A stretch of DNA of 14,270 bases from Paludibacter sp. Its GTDB lineage: Bacteria; Bacteroidota; Bacteroidia; Bacteroidales; Paludibacteraceae. Below, piece after piece: positions 6,344 through 14,250 of this stretch (within the stretch, counting starts at the first letter, position 1; the number at the start of each line of letters is the position of its first letter). A program made the translations under genes and the position numbers. The DNA lies in NCBI GenBank assembly GCA_028705705.1, contig JAQWCZ010000019.1:1-14270 (forward strand). The letters are read 5' to 3'. Under the pieces are notes generated by a model that ran no database searches, was not told the DNA's origin, and saw nothing but the letters and a program-made list of their open reading frames with translations.

Positions 6344-7681
6344 ATGGCAGCAAAAATTTGGGAAAAAAGTGTGCAGGCCGACAAACGGATTGAGAAGTTT
6401 ACGGTGGGTAAAGATCGTGAAATGGATCTTTGTCTGGCCAAATACGATGTACTTGGTTCCATGGCACACATCCGTATGCTTGAGTCTGTCGGACTATTGC
6501 AACCGCAAGAACTAGAAACTTTGCTGTTTGAACTGAAGAATATTTATCAGACAATCGAAGATGATGCATTTGTAATTGAAGAGGATGTGGAAGATGTTCA
6601 TTCTCAGGTTGAACTGTTGCTAACGCGTAAACTGGGTGATGTGGGTAAGAAAATTCACAGTGGTCGTTCGCGTAATGATCAGGTGCTCGTTGACCTGAAA
6701 CTTTTTGCACGTGCTGAACTGATGCAAATTACAAGTCGGGTGAACCGTCTGATTGAGAACCTGATTGCTCAGAGTGACCGGTATAAGCATGTGCTGTTAC
6801 CCGGTTATACCCATTTACAGATTGCTATGCCTTCTTCTTTTGGGTTGTGGTTTGCTGCTTATGCAGAAAGTCTGGCGGATGACCTGCAATTATTGTTGTC
6901 TGCCTGGAAAATTACCAACCGGAACCCCTTGGGCTCTGCTGCAGGCTATGGTTCTTCTTTCCCGTTAAATCGCCAAATGACAACTGATTTGCTCGGGTTC
7001 GACAGTATGAATTACAATGTGGTATATGCCCAGATGGGACGTGGCAAAATGGAACGGACGGTAGCCAATGCTATGGCATCTGTTGCTGCTACCATTTCCA
7101 AACTGGCTTTTGATGCTTGTTTGTATAATTCACAAAATTTTGGTTTTATCAAATTGCCGGATGAATTTACCACGGGTTCAAGCATCATGCCGCATAAGAA
7201 AAATCCGGATGTTTTTGAACTTACGCGTGCTAAGTGCAACAAAATTCAATCCGTGCCACAACAAATCATGCTGATAACCAACAATCTTCCATCGGGATAT
7301 TTTCGTGATTTGCAAATCATCAAGGAAGTGTTTATCCCGGCTTTTGATGAGTTGAGGGATTGCCTGGATATGACAACCCTGATGATGTCTCAACTTCAGG
7401 TGAATGAACAGATCCTGGACGATTTAAAATACAATTTTATCTTCAGTGTTGAAGCTGTGAATAAACTTACGCTGAGCGGTGTACCCTTCCGTGACGCTTA
7501 TAAGCAGGTTGGTTTGGATATAGAAGCTGGTAATTTCAATCCTGATAAATCGATTCAACATACGCATGAGGGAAGTATCGGCAATTTATGCAACAATAAA
7601 ATACTGGCGTATAAAAACGAAATCATCAGTCAGTTTAATTTTGATAAAGTAATACAGGCAATTGATCAATTGCTGGCTTAG
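6344..7681 (+). CDS. argH: Argininosuccinate lyase
   Basis: This is the last enzyme of arginine synthesis, splitting argininosuccinate into arginine and fumarate; it normally works as a cytosolic tetramer. The protein has 445 residues. Family blocks are all present: HSGRSRNDQV at 105-114, GYTHLQ at 154-159 with His157, NPLGSAAGYG at 194-203, and the fumarate-lyase signature GSSIMPHKKNP at 278-288, whose serine is the catalytic base. The N-terminus KIWEKSVQADKRIEKFT replaces the WGGRF-type start of the usual enzyme, a form I associate with Bacteroidota. I start at ATG 6344; an upstream in-frame TTG at 6302 would overlap the SRPBCC gene and add residues with no family match. It is the last gene of the pyrE operon, converging on copA 37 bases away. 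Confidence 0.95.
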   Translation: MAAKIWEKSVQADKRIEKFTVGKDREMDLCLAKYDVLGSMAHIRMLESVGLLQPQELETLLFELKNIYQTIEDDAFVIEEDVEDVHSQVELLLTRKLGDVGKKIHSGRSRNDQVLVDLKLFARAELMQITSRVNRLIENLIAQSDRYKHVLLPGYTHLQIAMPSSFGLWFAAYAESLADDLQLLLSAWKITNRNPLGSAAGYGSSFPLNRQMTTDLLGFDSMNYNVVYAQMGRGKMERTVANAMASVAATISKLAFDACLYNSQNFGFIKLPDEFTTGSSIMPHKKNPDVFELTRAKCNKIQSVPQQIMLITNNLPSGYFRDLQIIKEVFIPAFDELRDCLDMTTLMMSQLQVNEQILDDLKYNFIFSVEAVNKLTLSGVPFRDAYKQVGLDIEAGNFNPDKSIQHTHEGSIGNLCNNKILAYKNEIISQFNFDKVIQAIDQLLA

Positions 7682-7718
7682 TTTGTGAAATTCCGTTGCC
7701 AACTTTTCTTAAAAAATA

Positions 7719-10022
7719 TTACTTATTATCGTTTTTCAGACTTTTCCCTGATTTGATTCTCAAGGCATTCAGTACGACAGTTACAGAGCTGAGACTCATG
7801 GCTACTGCGGCAAACATAGGGCTCAAAGTCCATCCCCAGAGAGGATAGAAAACACCCGCAGCTAAAGGAATTCCGAGTATATTGTAGAAAAAAGCCCAGA
7901 ACAGGTTTTGTTTGATATTCAACATAACTTGTTTACTCAATTGAATAAAGAAACTTACGCCCGACAGGTCATTGCTGATCAAAACCACATCAGCCGATTC
8001 CATGGCGATGTCAGTCCCTGCTCCGATGGCAATCCCCAAATCAGCGCGTACAAGCGCAGGAGCATCGTTGATACCGTCACCTACCATCGCTACTATTCTG
8101 CCTTCTGTCTGTAATTTGCGGATTTCTTCTTCTTTTCCCTGTGGTAATACACCTGCGATTACTTTTTTAATCCCCAGTTTGTGCTGAATATGTTGTGCAA
8201 CCCTGAGGTGGTCACCTGTCAGCATAATTACATTCAGTCCCATTTGCTGTAAGCGTTCAACTGCCAACACACTGTGCGGTTTCAAAACATCGGCAACCGC
8301 GATGATACCTAATATTTCAGTTGAATTGGCAATAAACAGTAGCGAGTTTCCTTCATCAGCAAGTAAATCGGCTTTTGTTGCAAAAATGCCCGAAGCAATT
8401 TCATTTTCTTTCATTAACCCGGCATTTCCGGCAAAATATGTTCTTTCATTGATGATGGCTTTAATTCCCATGCCAGGAAACACTTCGAAATCAGTTGCCG
8501 GTTGCGGATAAATACCCCTGAACTCAGCTTCTTCGAGTACCGCTTTGGCCAATGGATGTTCTGATGATTTTTCTAAAGATGCAGCAATCTCCAGTAGTTT
8601 ATTCTCAGGGAGGAAGCGATTGGAAACGATTTTAGTAACCAGGGGTTGACCGGCTGTCAGCGTGCCGGTTTTATCCAAAACAATGGTATCAATCTTATGC
8701 CCGATTTCGAGCGATTCTGCTGATTTTATCAACACACCGTGACCTGCGGCTTTCCCTGTACCCACCATGATGGCTACCGGTGTTGCTAGTCCAAGAGCAC
8801 AGGGGCAGGAAATTACCAGAACAGAAATACCGATGGACAAGGCAAAATCAACCGGATAACCAAGTAACAACCAAACTACTGATGCTAATATCGCAATTGA
8901 AATGACAACTGGCACAAAATATCCGCTGATTTTATCCGCTAGTTTGGCAATGGGCGCTTTTGATGCCGAAGCTTCTTCCACTAAACAGATAATCTGAGAC
9001 AAGGTAGTGTCTTCGCCCACTTTTGTTGCCTTAAGCTTCAGATAACCTGTTTGACAAATGGTTGCTGACATGACGGTGTCTCCTTCTTTTTTGAAGACCG
9101 GGATGCTTTCACCTGTCAATATTGATTCATCCATGGATGCCTTACCGGTTACTACTTCTCCGTCGACCGGAACCGACTGACCTGATTTTATAACAACCAA
9201 ATCACCAGTGGTAACCTGACAAACCGGAATTTCCGTTTCCTTGTCATCCCGTATTACAATGGCTGTTTTTGGAGATAAATCCATCAACTTAGTTAAAGCT
9301 TCCGAAGTACGGCTCTTTGATCTGGCTTCAAAATACTTTCCTAAGGTAATCAGGGTAAGGATGGTAGCTCCCGATTCAAAATAGATATCGTGTGCAAATT
9401 GCATGATGGTTGTATTATCACCACTATGCATTCCATATCCGATTCTGAAAATAGCATAAATGCCGTAAATCATGGCAGCCGAAGAACCAATGGCAATCAG
9501 AGCATCCATATTCGGGGCTAGTTTGAACAAACTACGGAAACCTGTTATAAAATATTTCCTGTTAATCAGGTAAATTGGTAAGGAAAGTAAGAATTGTACA
9601 AATGCAAAAGTCAATGTGTTTTCATGACTTTTTAAAAACGCAGGATAAGGTAATGTTAACATATCACCCATCGAAACATAAAGCAGAGGAATCAGGAAAA
9701 ACAAGGAACTTTGCCATCGCTTTTTCATGTTCAATGTTTCTTCATCAATTTTCAGCGTTGTCTTTCCTGTTTTCTCTGCAGCAGAGATAGATTGGGTATT
9801 TTCTCTTTTAATTCTTAAGTAAGCTTCATATCCTGCTTTTTTAACTGCGGATTCCACATCATCAGTGTGCAAAATTGCCTCATCGTACCGAACCGACATG
9901 GAGTTGGTGAGTAAATTTACCTGAACAGTTAAAATGCCATTTAAATTACGAACTGCCTTTTCAATATGAGCCACACAAGCGGAGCAGCTCATTCCCCTAA
10001 TATCAAATACATTGGTTTTCAT
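7719..10022 (-). CDS. copA: Copper-exporting P1B-type ATPase
   Basis: This inner-membrane pump uses ATP to expel Cu(I). Its 767 residues hold one N-terminal heavy-metal domain with GMSCSAC (Cys13, Cys16), then four membrane segments between about 105 and 230. The actuator domain has TGES at 303-306, and CPC (406-408) lies in the sixth membrane helix. DKTGT (450-454, phosphorylated Asp450), SEHP (487-490), TGD (602-604) and GDGIND (648-653) complete the ATP-binding part. Tyr713-Asn714 and the MSLSS block (742-746) are the Cu(I)-type (P1B-1) signature in the last two helices, arguing against zinc or cadmium transport. Only one metal-binding domain is present. It lies 32 bases after mntP with no promoter element between, so it is probably co-transcribed. 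No CopZ chaperone or copper regulator is visible nearby. Confidence 0.95.
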   Translation of the reverse strand: MKTNVFDIRGMSCSACVAHIEKAVRNLNGILTVQVNLLTNSMSVRYDEAILHTDDVESAVKKAGYEAYLRIKRENTQSISAAEKTGKTTLKIDEETLNMKKRWQSSLFFLIPLLYVSMGDMLTLPYPAFLKSHENTLTFAFVQFLLSLPIYLINRKYFITGFRSLFKLAPNMDALIAIGSSAAMIYGIYAIFRIGYGMHSGDNTTIMQFAHDIYFESGATILTLITLGKYFEARSKSRTSEALTKLMDLSPKTAIVIRDDKETEIPVCQVTTGDLVVIKSGQSVPVDGEVVTGKASMDESILTGESIPVFKKEGDTVMSATICQTGYLKLKATKVGEDTTLSQIICLVEEASASKAPIAKLADKISGYFVPVVISIAILASVVWLLLGYPVDFALSIGISVLVISCPCALGLATPVAIMVGTGKAAGHGVLIKSAESLEIGHKIDTIVLDKTGTLTAGQPLVTKIVSNRFLPENKLLEIAASLEKSSEHPLAKAVLEEAEFRGIYPQPATDFEVFPGMGIKAIINERTYFAGNAGLMKENEIASGIFATKADLLADEGNSLLFIANSTEILGIIAVADVLKPHSVLAVERLQQMGLNVIMLTGDHLRVAQHIQHKLGIKKVIAGVLPQGKEEEIRKLQTEGRIVAMVGDGINDAPALVRADLGIAIGAGTDIAMESADVVLISNDLSGVSFFIQLSKQVMLNIKQNLFWAFFYNILGIPLAAGVFYPLWGWTLSPMFAAVAMSLSSVTVVLNALRIKSGKSLKNDNK

Positions 10023-10025
10023 GTG

Positions 10026-10061
10026 AATGTAAACACATTTTGCCTCGTTTTTGTTTACATT
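10026..10061 (-). repeat. 10-bp inverted repeat spanning the mntP stop and the copA leader
   Basis: AATGTAAACA (10026-10035) and TGTTTACATT (10052-10061) are perfect reverse complements separated by 16 bases. In the transcript the 5' arm contains the mntP stop codon (10057-10055), and the 3' arm ends 3 bases before the copA ATG. No T tract follows, so it is not a typical terminator. It could couple copA translation to mntP translation, or be an operator. Confidence 0.6.
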
Positions 10062-10615
10062 TTACAGAGATGTTCTATCAATATTTTTAGTCCAATACTA
10101 AAAAGTATTATTCCACCGATAATTTCAATTTTCGTTCCTGAATGACATTTTACTTGCTTTCCAATTAACATGCCTATCATAGCTGCAAGAAAGGTAGTAA
10201 TTCCTATAATGATGATGGATTGATAAATTTTTATGTCAATGAAAGCCAGACTTATACCAACAACAAAAGCATCGATGCTTGTTGCTAATCCCATTAAAAT
10301 CAACACTCTAAATGACAATGAGATAATCTTTTTCTCTTCATTATTATTAACAGCGTCAATGATCATCTTTATTGCGACAATAGACAGCAAAACAAAAGCA
10401 AACCAATGATCTATTTCAGCAATATACTTTACAACTTGAGAGCCTCCCAGCCAACCCAAAAAAGGCAATAATGATTGAAAGAATGCTAATACCAAAGCGA
10501 TTTTTACACCTTGCAGGAAATGAATCTTTTTAACCATTAATCCTGTCGAAACTGAAACGGCAAAGGTGTCAAAGGATAGCCCTAAAGCGATAAGAATAAT
10601 TTCAGGATAACTCAT
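10055..10615 (-). CDS. mntP: Manganese efflux pump MntP
   Basis: This is a small inner-membrane Mn(II) exporter of the MntP/YebN family. The 186 residues form six hydrophobic helices (about 5-27, 36-57, 68-88, 103-125, 131-152, 163-181). Two halves resemble each other: LGLSFDTFAVSVSTG (11-25) and GLATSIDAFVVGISLA (109-124), each with an acidic residue in the membrane (Asp16, Asp115). A third intramembrane acid is Asp87. These duplicated S-x-D motifs are the family hallmark. The gene is upstream of copA on the same strand with 32 bases between. In many bacteria mntP is preceded by a yybP-ykoY manganese riboswitch; here only 74 bases separate it from the previous gene and I see no such structure. 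Confidence 0.93.
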   Translation of the reverse strand: MSYPEIILIALGLSFDTFAVSVSTGLMVKKIHFLQGVKIALVLAFFQSLLPFLGWLGGSQVVKYIAEIDHWFAFVLLSIVAIKMIIDAVNNNEEKKIISLSFRVLILMGLATSIDAFVVGISLAFIDIKIYQSIIIIGITTFLAAMIGMLIGKQVKCHSGTKIEIIGGIILFSIGLKILIEHLCKM

Positions 10616-10618
10616 TAG

Positions 10619-10726
10619 TCATAAGTTTTTAAAAGATAAGGTGTTGACTATCATTGATTTTAATGCTGATTTGGTTTCGTTGAAAGCTGTTACTTCATAA
10701 ATAACAACATCCGCAACGGCTTCCAT
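10619..10726 (-). CDS. Possible 35-codon small ORF overlapping the transglutaminase gene end, upstream of mntP
   Basis: ATG 10726-10724 opens a 35-codon frame that starts inside the last codons of the transglutaminase gene, in a different frame, and ends at TGA 10621-10619, three bases before the mntP ATG. The predicted peptide begins MEAVADVVIYEVTAF. It resembles nothing I know and its composition is not distinctive. It may be a chance frame or an upstream leader whose translation affects mntP. No ribosome-binding signal is visible. Confidence 0.2.
   Translation of the reverse strand: MEAVADVVIYEVTAFNETKSALKSMIVNTLSFKNL
10631..10638 (-). promoter_or_regulatory. Weak -7-like element upstream of mntP (TATCTTTT)
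   Basis: Minus-strand TATCTTTT differs from TAnnTTTG only at the last base and ends 15 bases before the mntP ATG, the same geometry as the better promoters here. It could give mntP-copA its own promoter apart from the nfnAB-transglutaminase transcript. Confidence 0.3.
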
Positions 10727-11823
10727 GTATTCAGATATTTCTCAACGAATTCCTTTTCTTTTTTCAGATCCGGCATGATAACCGATAATTTGCGTCTGAC
10801 ATCCGCGATCAGGGTGTTTAATTCCGTACTTGGCGATAAGAGTCCGTAAAGTATTTTATTCGCCGTAAAAGCTGCCCGTTCTGCACTTTCAATTAGTTCC
10901 AGTACATACTTATCTTCTAATGTGGGATTGCGGAATTGTTTGTTTTTGTGCGTGACGTACAGGTTGTAGTTTTCTACTCCGTAGTTCAGTGTATCAATGG
11001 CTGTGTTGTATTTGATGGTTGCGATTTGCAGGATGTTGTTGTTCAGTTGCTTTTGAATTAGTTTATTTTGTATTCCGTTGGCTTTGATGCGTCTGCTCGC
11101 GTACTCAAGTTGTTTTAGTTTGCTGAGTTTTCTTTCCTGCAGAATGGTGTCGTTAAAGGCAAAATTCCCCGGCTTTTTCAGTTTTGAGAAATCTTTGGAT
11201 GTAAATTCCCTGTTGTTGATAGGGTTACTGAGGAATTGCATTACCGGGTCAAAAGGCATGTGCGTTTGAATGAAATTTTCAGGAGAAATCAGAAAATATT
11301 CATCCCTGAACTGATGTACATATTTCCCATCCTGTTCGTAACCCGCTGCCCAGGTAACATCAATCAGGTAATGTTTTGAATCAATTGTTATCCCATTCCA
11401 GGCATGACTCATATCCGAAATCTCACCTGCATTATTGCGTGTATATCCTGATATCAGATAAGATTCTAATCCAATGGAATGAGCCATGGCATGAAAGAGT
11501 TCGGCATAATGCTGACAAACACCCTTTCTCGTTCTAAGTGCTTCATCAATAATATCATCTGCCGACTGATAGTTAATGTCGGCGTTCTTTTGACTTAGGT
11601 TGTATTGAATATTATGTGATAACCAGATGTACAAAGCCCTGGCTTTTTCTGTATCGGTTTTCAGGTCGTGGCTTAAATATGCTGCGATTTTCCTGTAACC
11701 GGTTAAGGTATCCGGTACTGTTTGAGATTTTTTATCAACAGAGACAAAAGAATTGTTTCCAAATCCCGATAGGGAAATGAAAAGGAGACAAATAAATAAG
11801 ATGTTCTTAATTTGATTACACAT
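10690..11823 (-). CDS. Secreted transglutaminase-like (papain-fold) protein
   Basis: The protein has 377 residues with an N-terminal signal peptide (about 1-22), so it is expected in the periplasm or outside. The transglutaminase core covers about 40-190 with a full Cys-His-Asp set: Cys103 in KGVCQHYAELF, His140 in SHAWNGI and Asp155 in YLIDVTWAAG. Bacterial members of this fold are usually peptidases or amidases, or structural proteins, rather than true protein cross-linkers, so the reaction is unknown. The C-terminal half (about 205-377) is rich in Lys, Asn and predicted helix and matches no domain I recognise. Its ATG follows the nfnB stop with no gap (TAA then ATG), so translation is probably coupled to nfnB, an odd pairing of a redox enzyme with an exported protein. 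Confidence 0.85.
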   Translation of the reverse strand: MCNQIKNILFICLLFISLSGFGNNSFVSVDKKSQTVPDTLTGYRKIAAYLSHDLKTDTEKARALYIWLSHNIQYNLSQKNADINYQSADDIIDEALRTRKGVCQHYAELFHAMAHSIGLESYLISGYTRNNAGEISDMSHAWNGITIDSKHYLIDVTWAAGYEQDGKYVHQFRDEYFLISPENFIQTHMPFDPVMQFLSNPINNREFTSKDFSKLKKPGNFAFNDTILQERKLSKLKQLEYASRRIKANGIQNKLIQKQLNNNILQIATIKYNTAIDTLNYGVENYNLYVTHKNKQFRNPTLEDKYVLELIESAERAAFTANKILYGLLSPSTELNTLIADVRRKLSVIMPDLKKEKEFVEKYLNTWKPLRMLLFMK

Positions 11824-13290
11824 TTATTTTTGTTGCGATTGAATCCATTCATGCATAGCAGTAGCAGCTTTGCGCCCATCACCCATGGCAAGAATCACCG
11901 TGGCCCCGCCGCGGACGATATCACCACCTGCAAAAAGCATCGGAATATCGGTTTGCATGGTATCCTGGTTCACCATAATGGTGCCCCATTTCGAGATTTG
12001 CAATCCCCCGACGGTTTGCGGAATCAATGGGTTCGGCGATACGCCTACGCTCACAATTACTTCATCTACTTCTATGGTTTCGGTGCGGCCGGGAATTTCA
12101 ACCGGAGAGCGGCGTCCGGAAGCATCGGGATCTCCGAGTTCCATTTCCTGCAATACCATGTGGGTAACACGGCCTTGCTCGTTACCGATAAATTCAATCG
12201 GATTTCGAAGGTTCATAAATTCAATTCCTTCTTCTTTGGCATGTTTTATTTCTTCCAAACGAGCAGGCATTTCTGCTTCGGAACGGCGATACACGATCAT
12301 CGCACGATCTGCTCCTAACCGACGGGCAGTACGAACTGAGTCCATCGCGGTGTTACCACCGCCAATTACCGCTACATGTTTGCCTTTGAATACAGGGGTG
12401 TCCGATTCAGAACTGGCAGCATCCATCAGATTAACCCGGGTGAGGTATTCGTTCGATGACATTACACCAACAAAATTTTCTCCTTTGATGCTCATGAAAC
12501 GGGGTAATCCGGCTCCACTACCTACAAACATGGCTTCAAATCCATCTTCTTTTAAATCTTCCAGGGTGATGGTTTTGCCGACAATACAGTTGGTCACGAA
12601 CTTAACACCCATGGACCGCAGGTTGTCAATTTCAACATCCACAATCACGTTAGGTAAACGAAATTCAGGGATGCCATATTTCAACACACCGCCAATTTCA
12701 TGCAGGGCTTCGAAAACGGTAACGTCGTAACCCAGTTTGGCCATGTCACCGGCGAAAGATAATCCGGCCGGACCGGAGCCTACCACGGCAATTTTGATTC
12801 CGTTTGGCGCTGCCACTTCGGGTACAGAGATGTTGCCACTTTCCCGCTCATAGTCTGCTGCGAAACGTTCCAGGTGACCGATAGCCACTGGTTGTTTTTT
12901 CATTTTTACATGGATACATTGTGCCTCGCATTGTTTTTCCTGCGGACAAACACGACCGCATACTGCCGGTAGTGCTGAAGTTTCTTTAAGTGTTTTGGCG
13001 GCACCAAGAAAATCGCCGACTTCGATTTGTTTAACGAACTTGGGAATATAAATGCTAACCGGACAACCATCCATACAGGTTGGGTTGGCACAATCGAGAC
13101 AACGTTTTGCTTCGAGCATGGCCATTTCGGATGTTAATCCCAGGTTTACTTCCTCTTTGTTGTGACTGCGGTATTCTGCATCCAGTTCCGGCATGTGTAC
13201 CCTTGTCAATGAGGTACGCTCTTTGGCTTTCATGGTGTTACGCAATTCTTCTCTCCAGGCCTGTGCTCTTTCTTCTGCTAAATTCGGCAT
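11824..13290 (-). CDS. nfnB: NfnB-type FAD/iron-sulfur NADPH oxidoreductase (GltD/GltA-like)
   Basis: The 488-residue cytosolic flavoprotein belongs to the glutamate synthase small-subunit family. Two cysteine groups for [4Fe-4S] clusters are intact: Cys64, 67, 72, 76 and Cys111, 115, 121, 125. An FAD-binding GSGPAG is at 171-176, a second dinucleotide motif GGGNTA at 310-315 for NADPH, and the closing FAD block AGGDIVRGGATVILAMGDGR at 454-473. No gltB is present and the upstream partner is NfnA-like, so the best reading is the large subunit of NADH-dependent reduced ferredoxin:NADP+ oxidoreductase (NfnAB); glutamate synthase or sulfide dehydrogenase subunit are alternatives. I chose ATG 13290-13288; an upstream GTG (13320) lies in the inverted-repeat arm and would add ten residues encoded by repeat DNA. 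Confidence 0.88.
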   Translation of the reverse strand: MPNLAEERAQAWREELRNTMKAKERTSLTRVHMPELDAEYRSHNKEEVNLGLTSEMAMLEAKRCLDCANPTCMDGCPVSIYIPKFVKQIEVGDFLGAAKTLKETSALPAVCGRVCPQEKQCEAQCIHVKMKKQPVAIGHLERFAADYERESGNISVPEVAAPNGIKIAVVGSGPAGLSFAGDMAKLGYDVTVFEALHEIGGVLKYGIPEFRLPNVIVDVEIDNLRSMGVKFVTNCIVGKTITLEDLKEDGFEAMFVGSGAGLPRFMSIKGENFVGVMSSNEYLTRVNLMDAASSESDTPVFKGKHVAVIGGGNTAMDSVRTARRLGADRAMIVYRRSEAEMPARLEEIKHAKEEGIEFMNLRNPIEFIGNEQGRVTHMVLQEMELGDPDASGRRSPVEIPGRTETIEVDEVIVSVGVSPNPLIPQTVGGLQISKWGTIMVNQDTMQTDIPMLFAGGDIVRGGATVILAMGDGRKAATAMHEWIQSQQK

Positions 13291-13306
13291 CTTGATATTC
13301 TTTTTT

Positions 13307-13417
13307 ACCACATAAGTCACATTAGTAATAAAAGTGTGAGGTTATGTGGGGTATTCTCTTTGAAATTTAATTGTTTATGAAGCTAAAATCTATGTTTTCT
13401 TATGTGACTTATGTGGT
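13307..13417. repeat. 16-bp inverted repeat plus a third imperfect copy between nfnA and nfnB
   Basis: ACCACATAAGTCACAT (13307-13322) and its perfect reverse complement ATGTGACTTATGTGGT (13402-13417) flank a 79-base loop. An imperfect direct copy, TGTGA-GG-TTATGTGG, is at 13335-13349. The unit itself is a near-duplication (TTATGTGAC then TTATGTGGT). It fills most of the 135-base gap and ends 16 bases before the nfnB ATG. No TAnnTTTG element is present in the gap, so it is probably inside one transcript and can fold in the mRNA. Similar short G/T-biased repeats are, as I recall, dispersed in Bacteroidota genomes. Confidence 0.85.
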
Positions 13418-13425
13418 TAAATTAA

Positions 13426-14250
13426 TCACACATGACAATCGAAGCGCTCCATTTCTTCACGTTCTATGTCCTTGTAACCGCCCAATCGCATCAGCATTTC
13501 ATCAAAATCAACCAGATGAGCATCAAACTCAGGACCATCCACGCAAACGAACTTCACTTTGCCGCCAACAGTCACGCGACAGGCGCCACACATACCGGTT
13601 CCATCCACCATGATGGTGTTCAATGAAGCTACGGTAGGGATGTCGTATTTCTTGGTCAGCATGCTCACGAATTTCATCATCACAGCCGGACCAATGGTTA
13701 CACACATATCCACTTTTTCGCGGTTGATGACCATTTCCACTCCGTTGGTTACGAGTCCTTTGTTGCCGTAAGAGCCATCATCGGTCATGACAATTACTTC
13801 ATCCGAATGTTGTTTCATCTGATCCTCGAGGATAATGAGGTCTTTGTTGCGGGCAGCTAACACGGTAATCACTTTGTTTCCGGCTTTTTTCAGCGCATCC
13901 ACGATGGGCAACATAGGTGCGGTACCGACACCACCGCAGGCGCAAACCACGGTGCCGAAATTTTCGATGTGAGTGGCTTTCCCAAGCGGACCAACCAGGT
14001 CGGTTATTTCATCGCCGATATTTAACAGTGCTAATTTAGAAGAAGATACCCCCATTTTCTGCACCACGAGCGTGATGGTTCCTTTCGAGATATCAGCATC
14101 CGCAATGGTCAACGGAATGCGTTCTCCTTTGGCGCCTACTTTCACCATGACGAAATGTCCGGCTTTGCGCGATTTGGCTATCAGCGGCGCTTCCACTTCA
14201 AATTTAATGACGTTTTCCGAGAAATACTCTTTACCAACGATTTTGTTCAT
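13426..14250 (-). CDS. nfnA: NfnA-type FAD/[2Fe-2S] ferredoxin-NAD(P) reductase subunit
   Basis: The 274 residues match the PyrK / sulfide dehydrogenase / NfnA branch of ferredoxin reductases. RIPLTIAD (44-51) is the FAD-binding strand, GGVGTAP (106-112) the nicotinamide-nucleotide loop, and the [2Fe-2S] ligands are Cys221, Cys224 and Cys236 in GMCGACR and KFVCVDGPEFDAH. Three cysteines, with a nearby Asp (216) as possible fourth ligand, suit NfnA better than the four-cysteine PyrK. With NfnB next in line it would form the transhydrogenase that links NADH, NADPH and ferredoxin pools, possibly by flavin-based electron bifurcation. The start ATG 14250-14248 leaves 20 bases to the window edge, so the promoter or any upstream gene is out of view. 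It is the first visible gene of the minus-strand cluster. Confidence 0.88.
   Translation of the reverse strand: MNKIVGKEYFSENVIKFEVEAPLIAKSRKAGHFVMVKVGAKGERIPLTIADADISKGTITLVVQKMGVSSSKLALLNIGDEITDLVGPLGKATHIENFGTVVCACGGVGTAPMLPIVDALKKAGNKVITVLAARNKDLIILEDQMKQHSDEVIVMTDDGSYGNKGLVTNGVEMVINREKVDMCVTIGPAVMMKFVSMLTKKYDIPTVASLNTIMVDGTGMCGACRVTVGGKVKFVCVDGPEFDAHLVDFDEMLMRLGGYKDIEREEMERFDCHV

Noticed and set aside
7682..7718. Terminator between convergent argH and copA
   Set aside because: The 37 bases are AT-rich, but I see no stable stem, so none is annotated.
10616..10700. yybP-ykoY manganese riboswitch ahead of mntP
   Set aside because: Only 74 bases are non-coding, shorter than the usual aptamer plus switch, and I could not find its paired stems.
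11812..12730. Overlapping plus-strand open frames of 168 and 286 codons
   Set aside because: They are antisense shadows of nfnB, whose FAD and NADPH motifs are clearly on the minus strand.
11824..14250. Glutamate synthase (GltBD) or dihydroorotate dehydrogenase B (PyrK) assignment
   Set aside because: No gltB or pyrD is next to these genes, and the two-gene order and cysteine sets fit NfnA-NfnB best. SudAB-type sulfide dehydrogenase remains possible.
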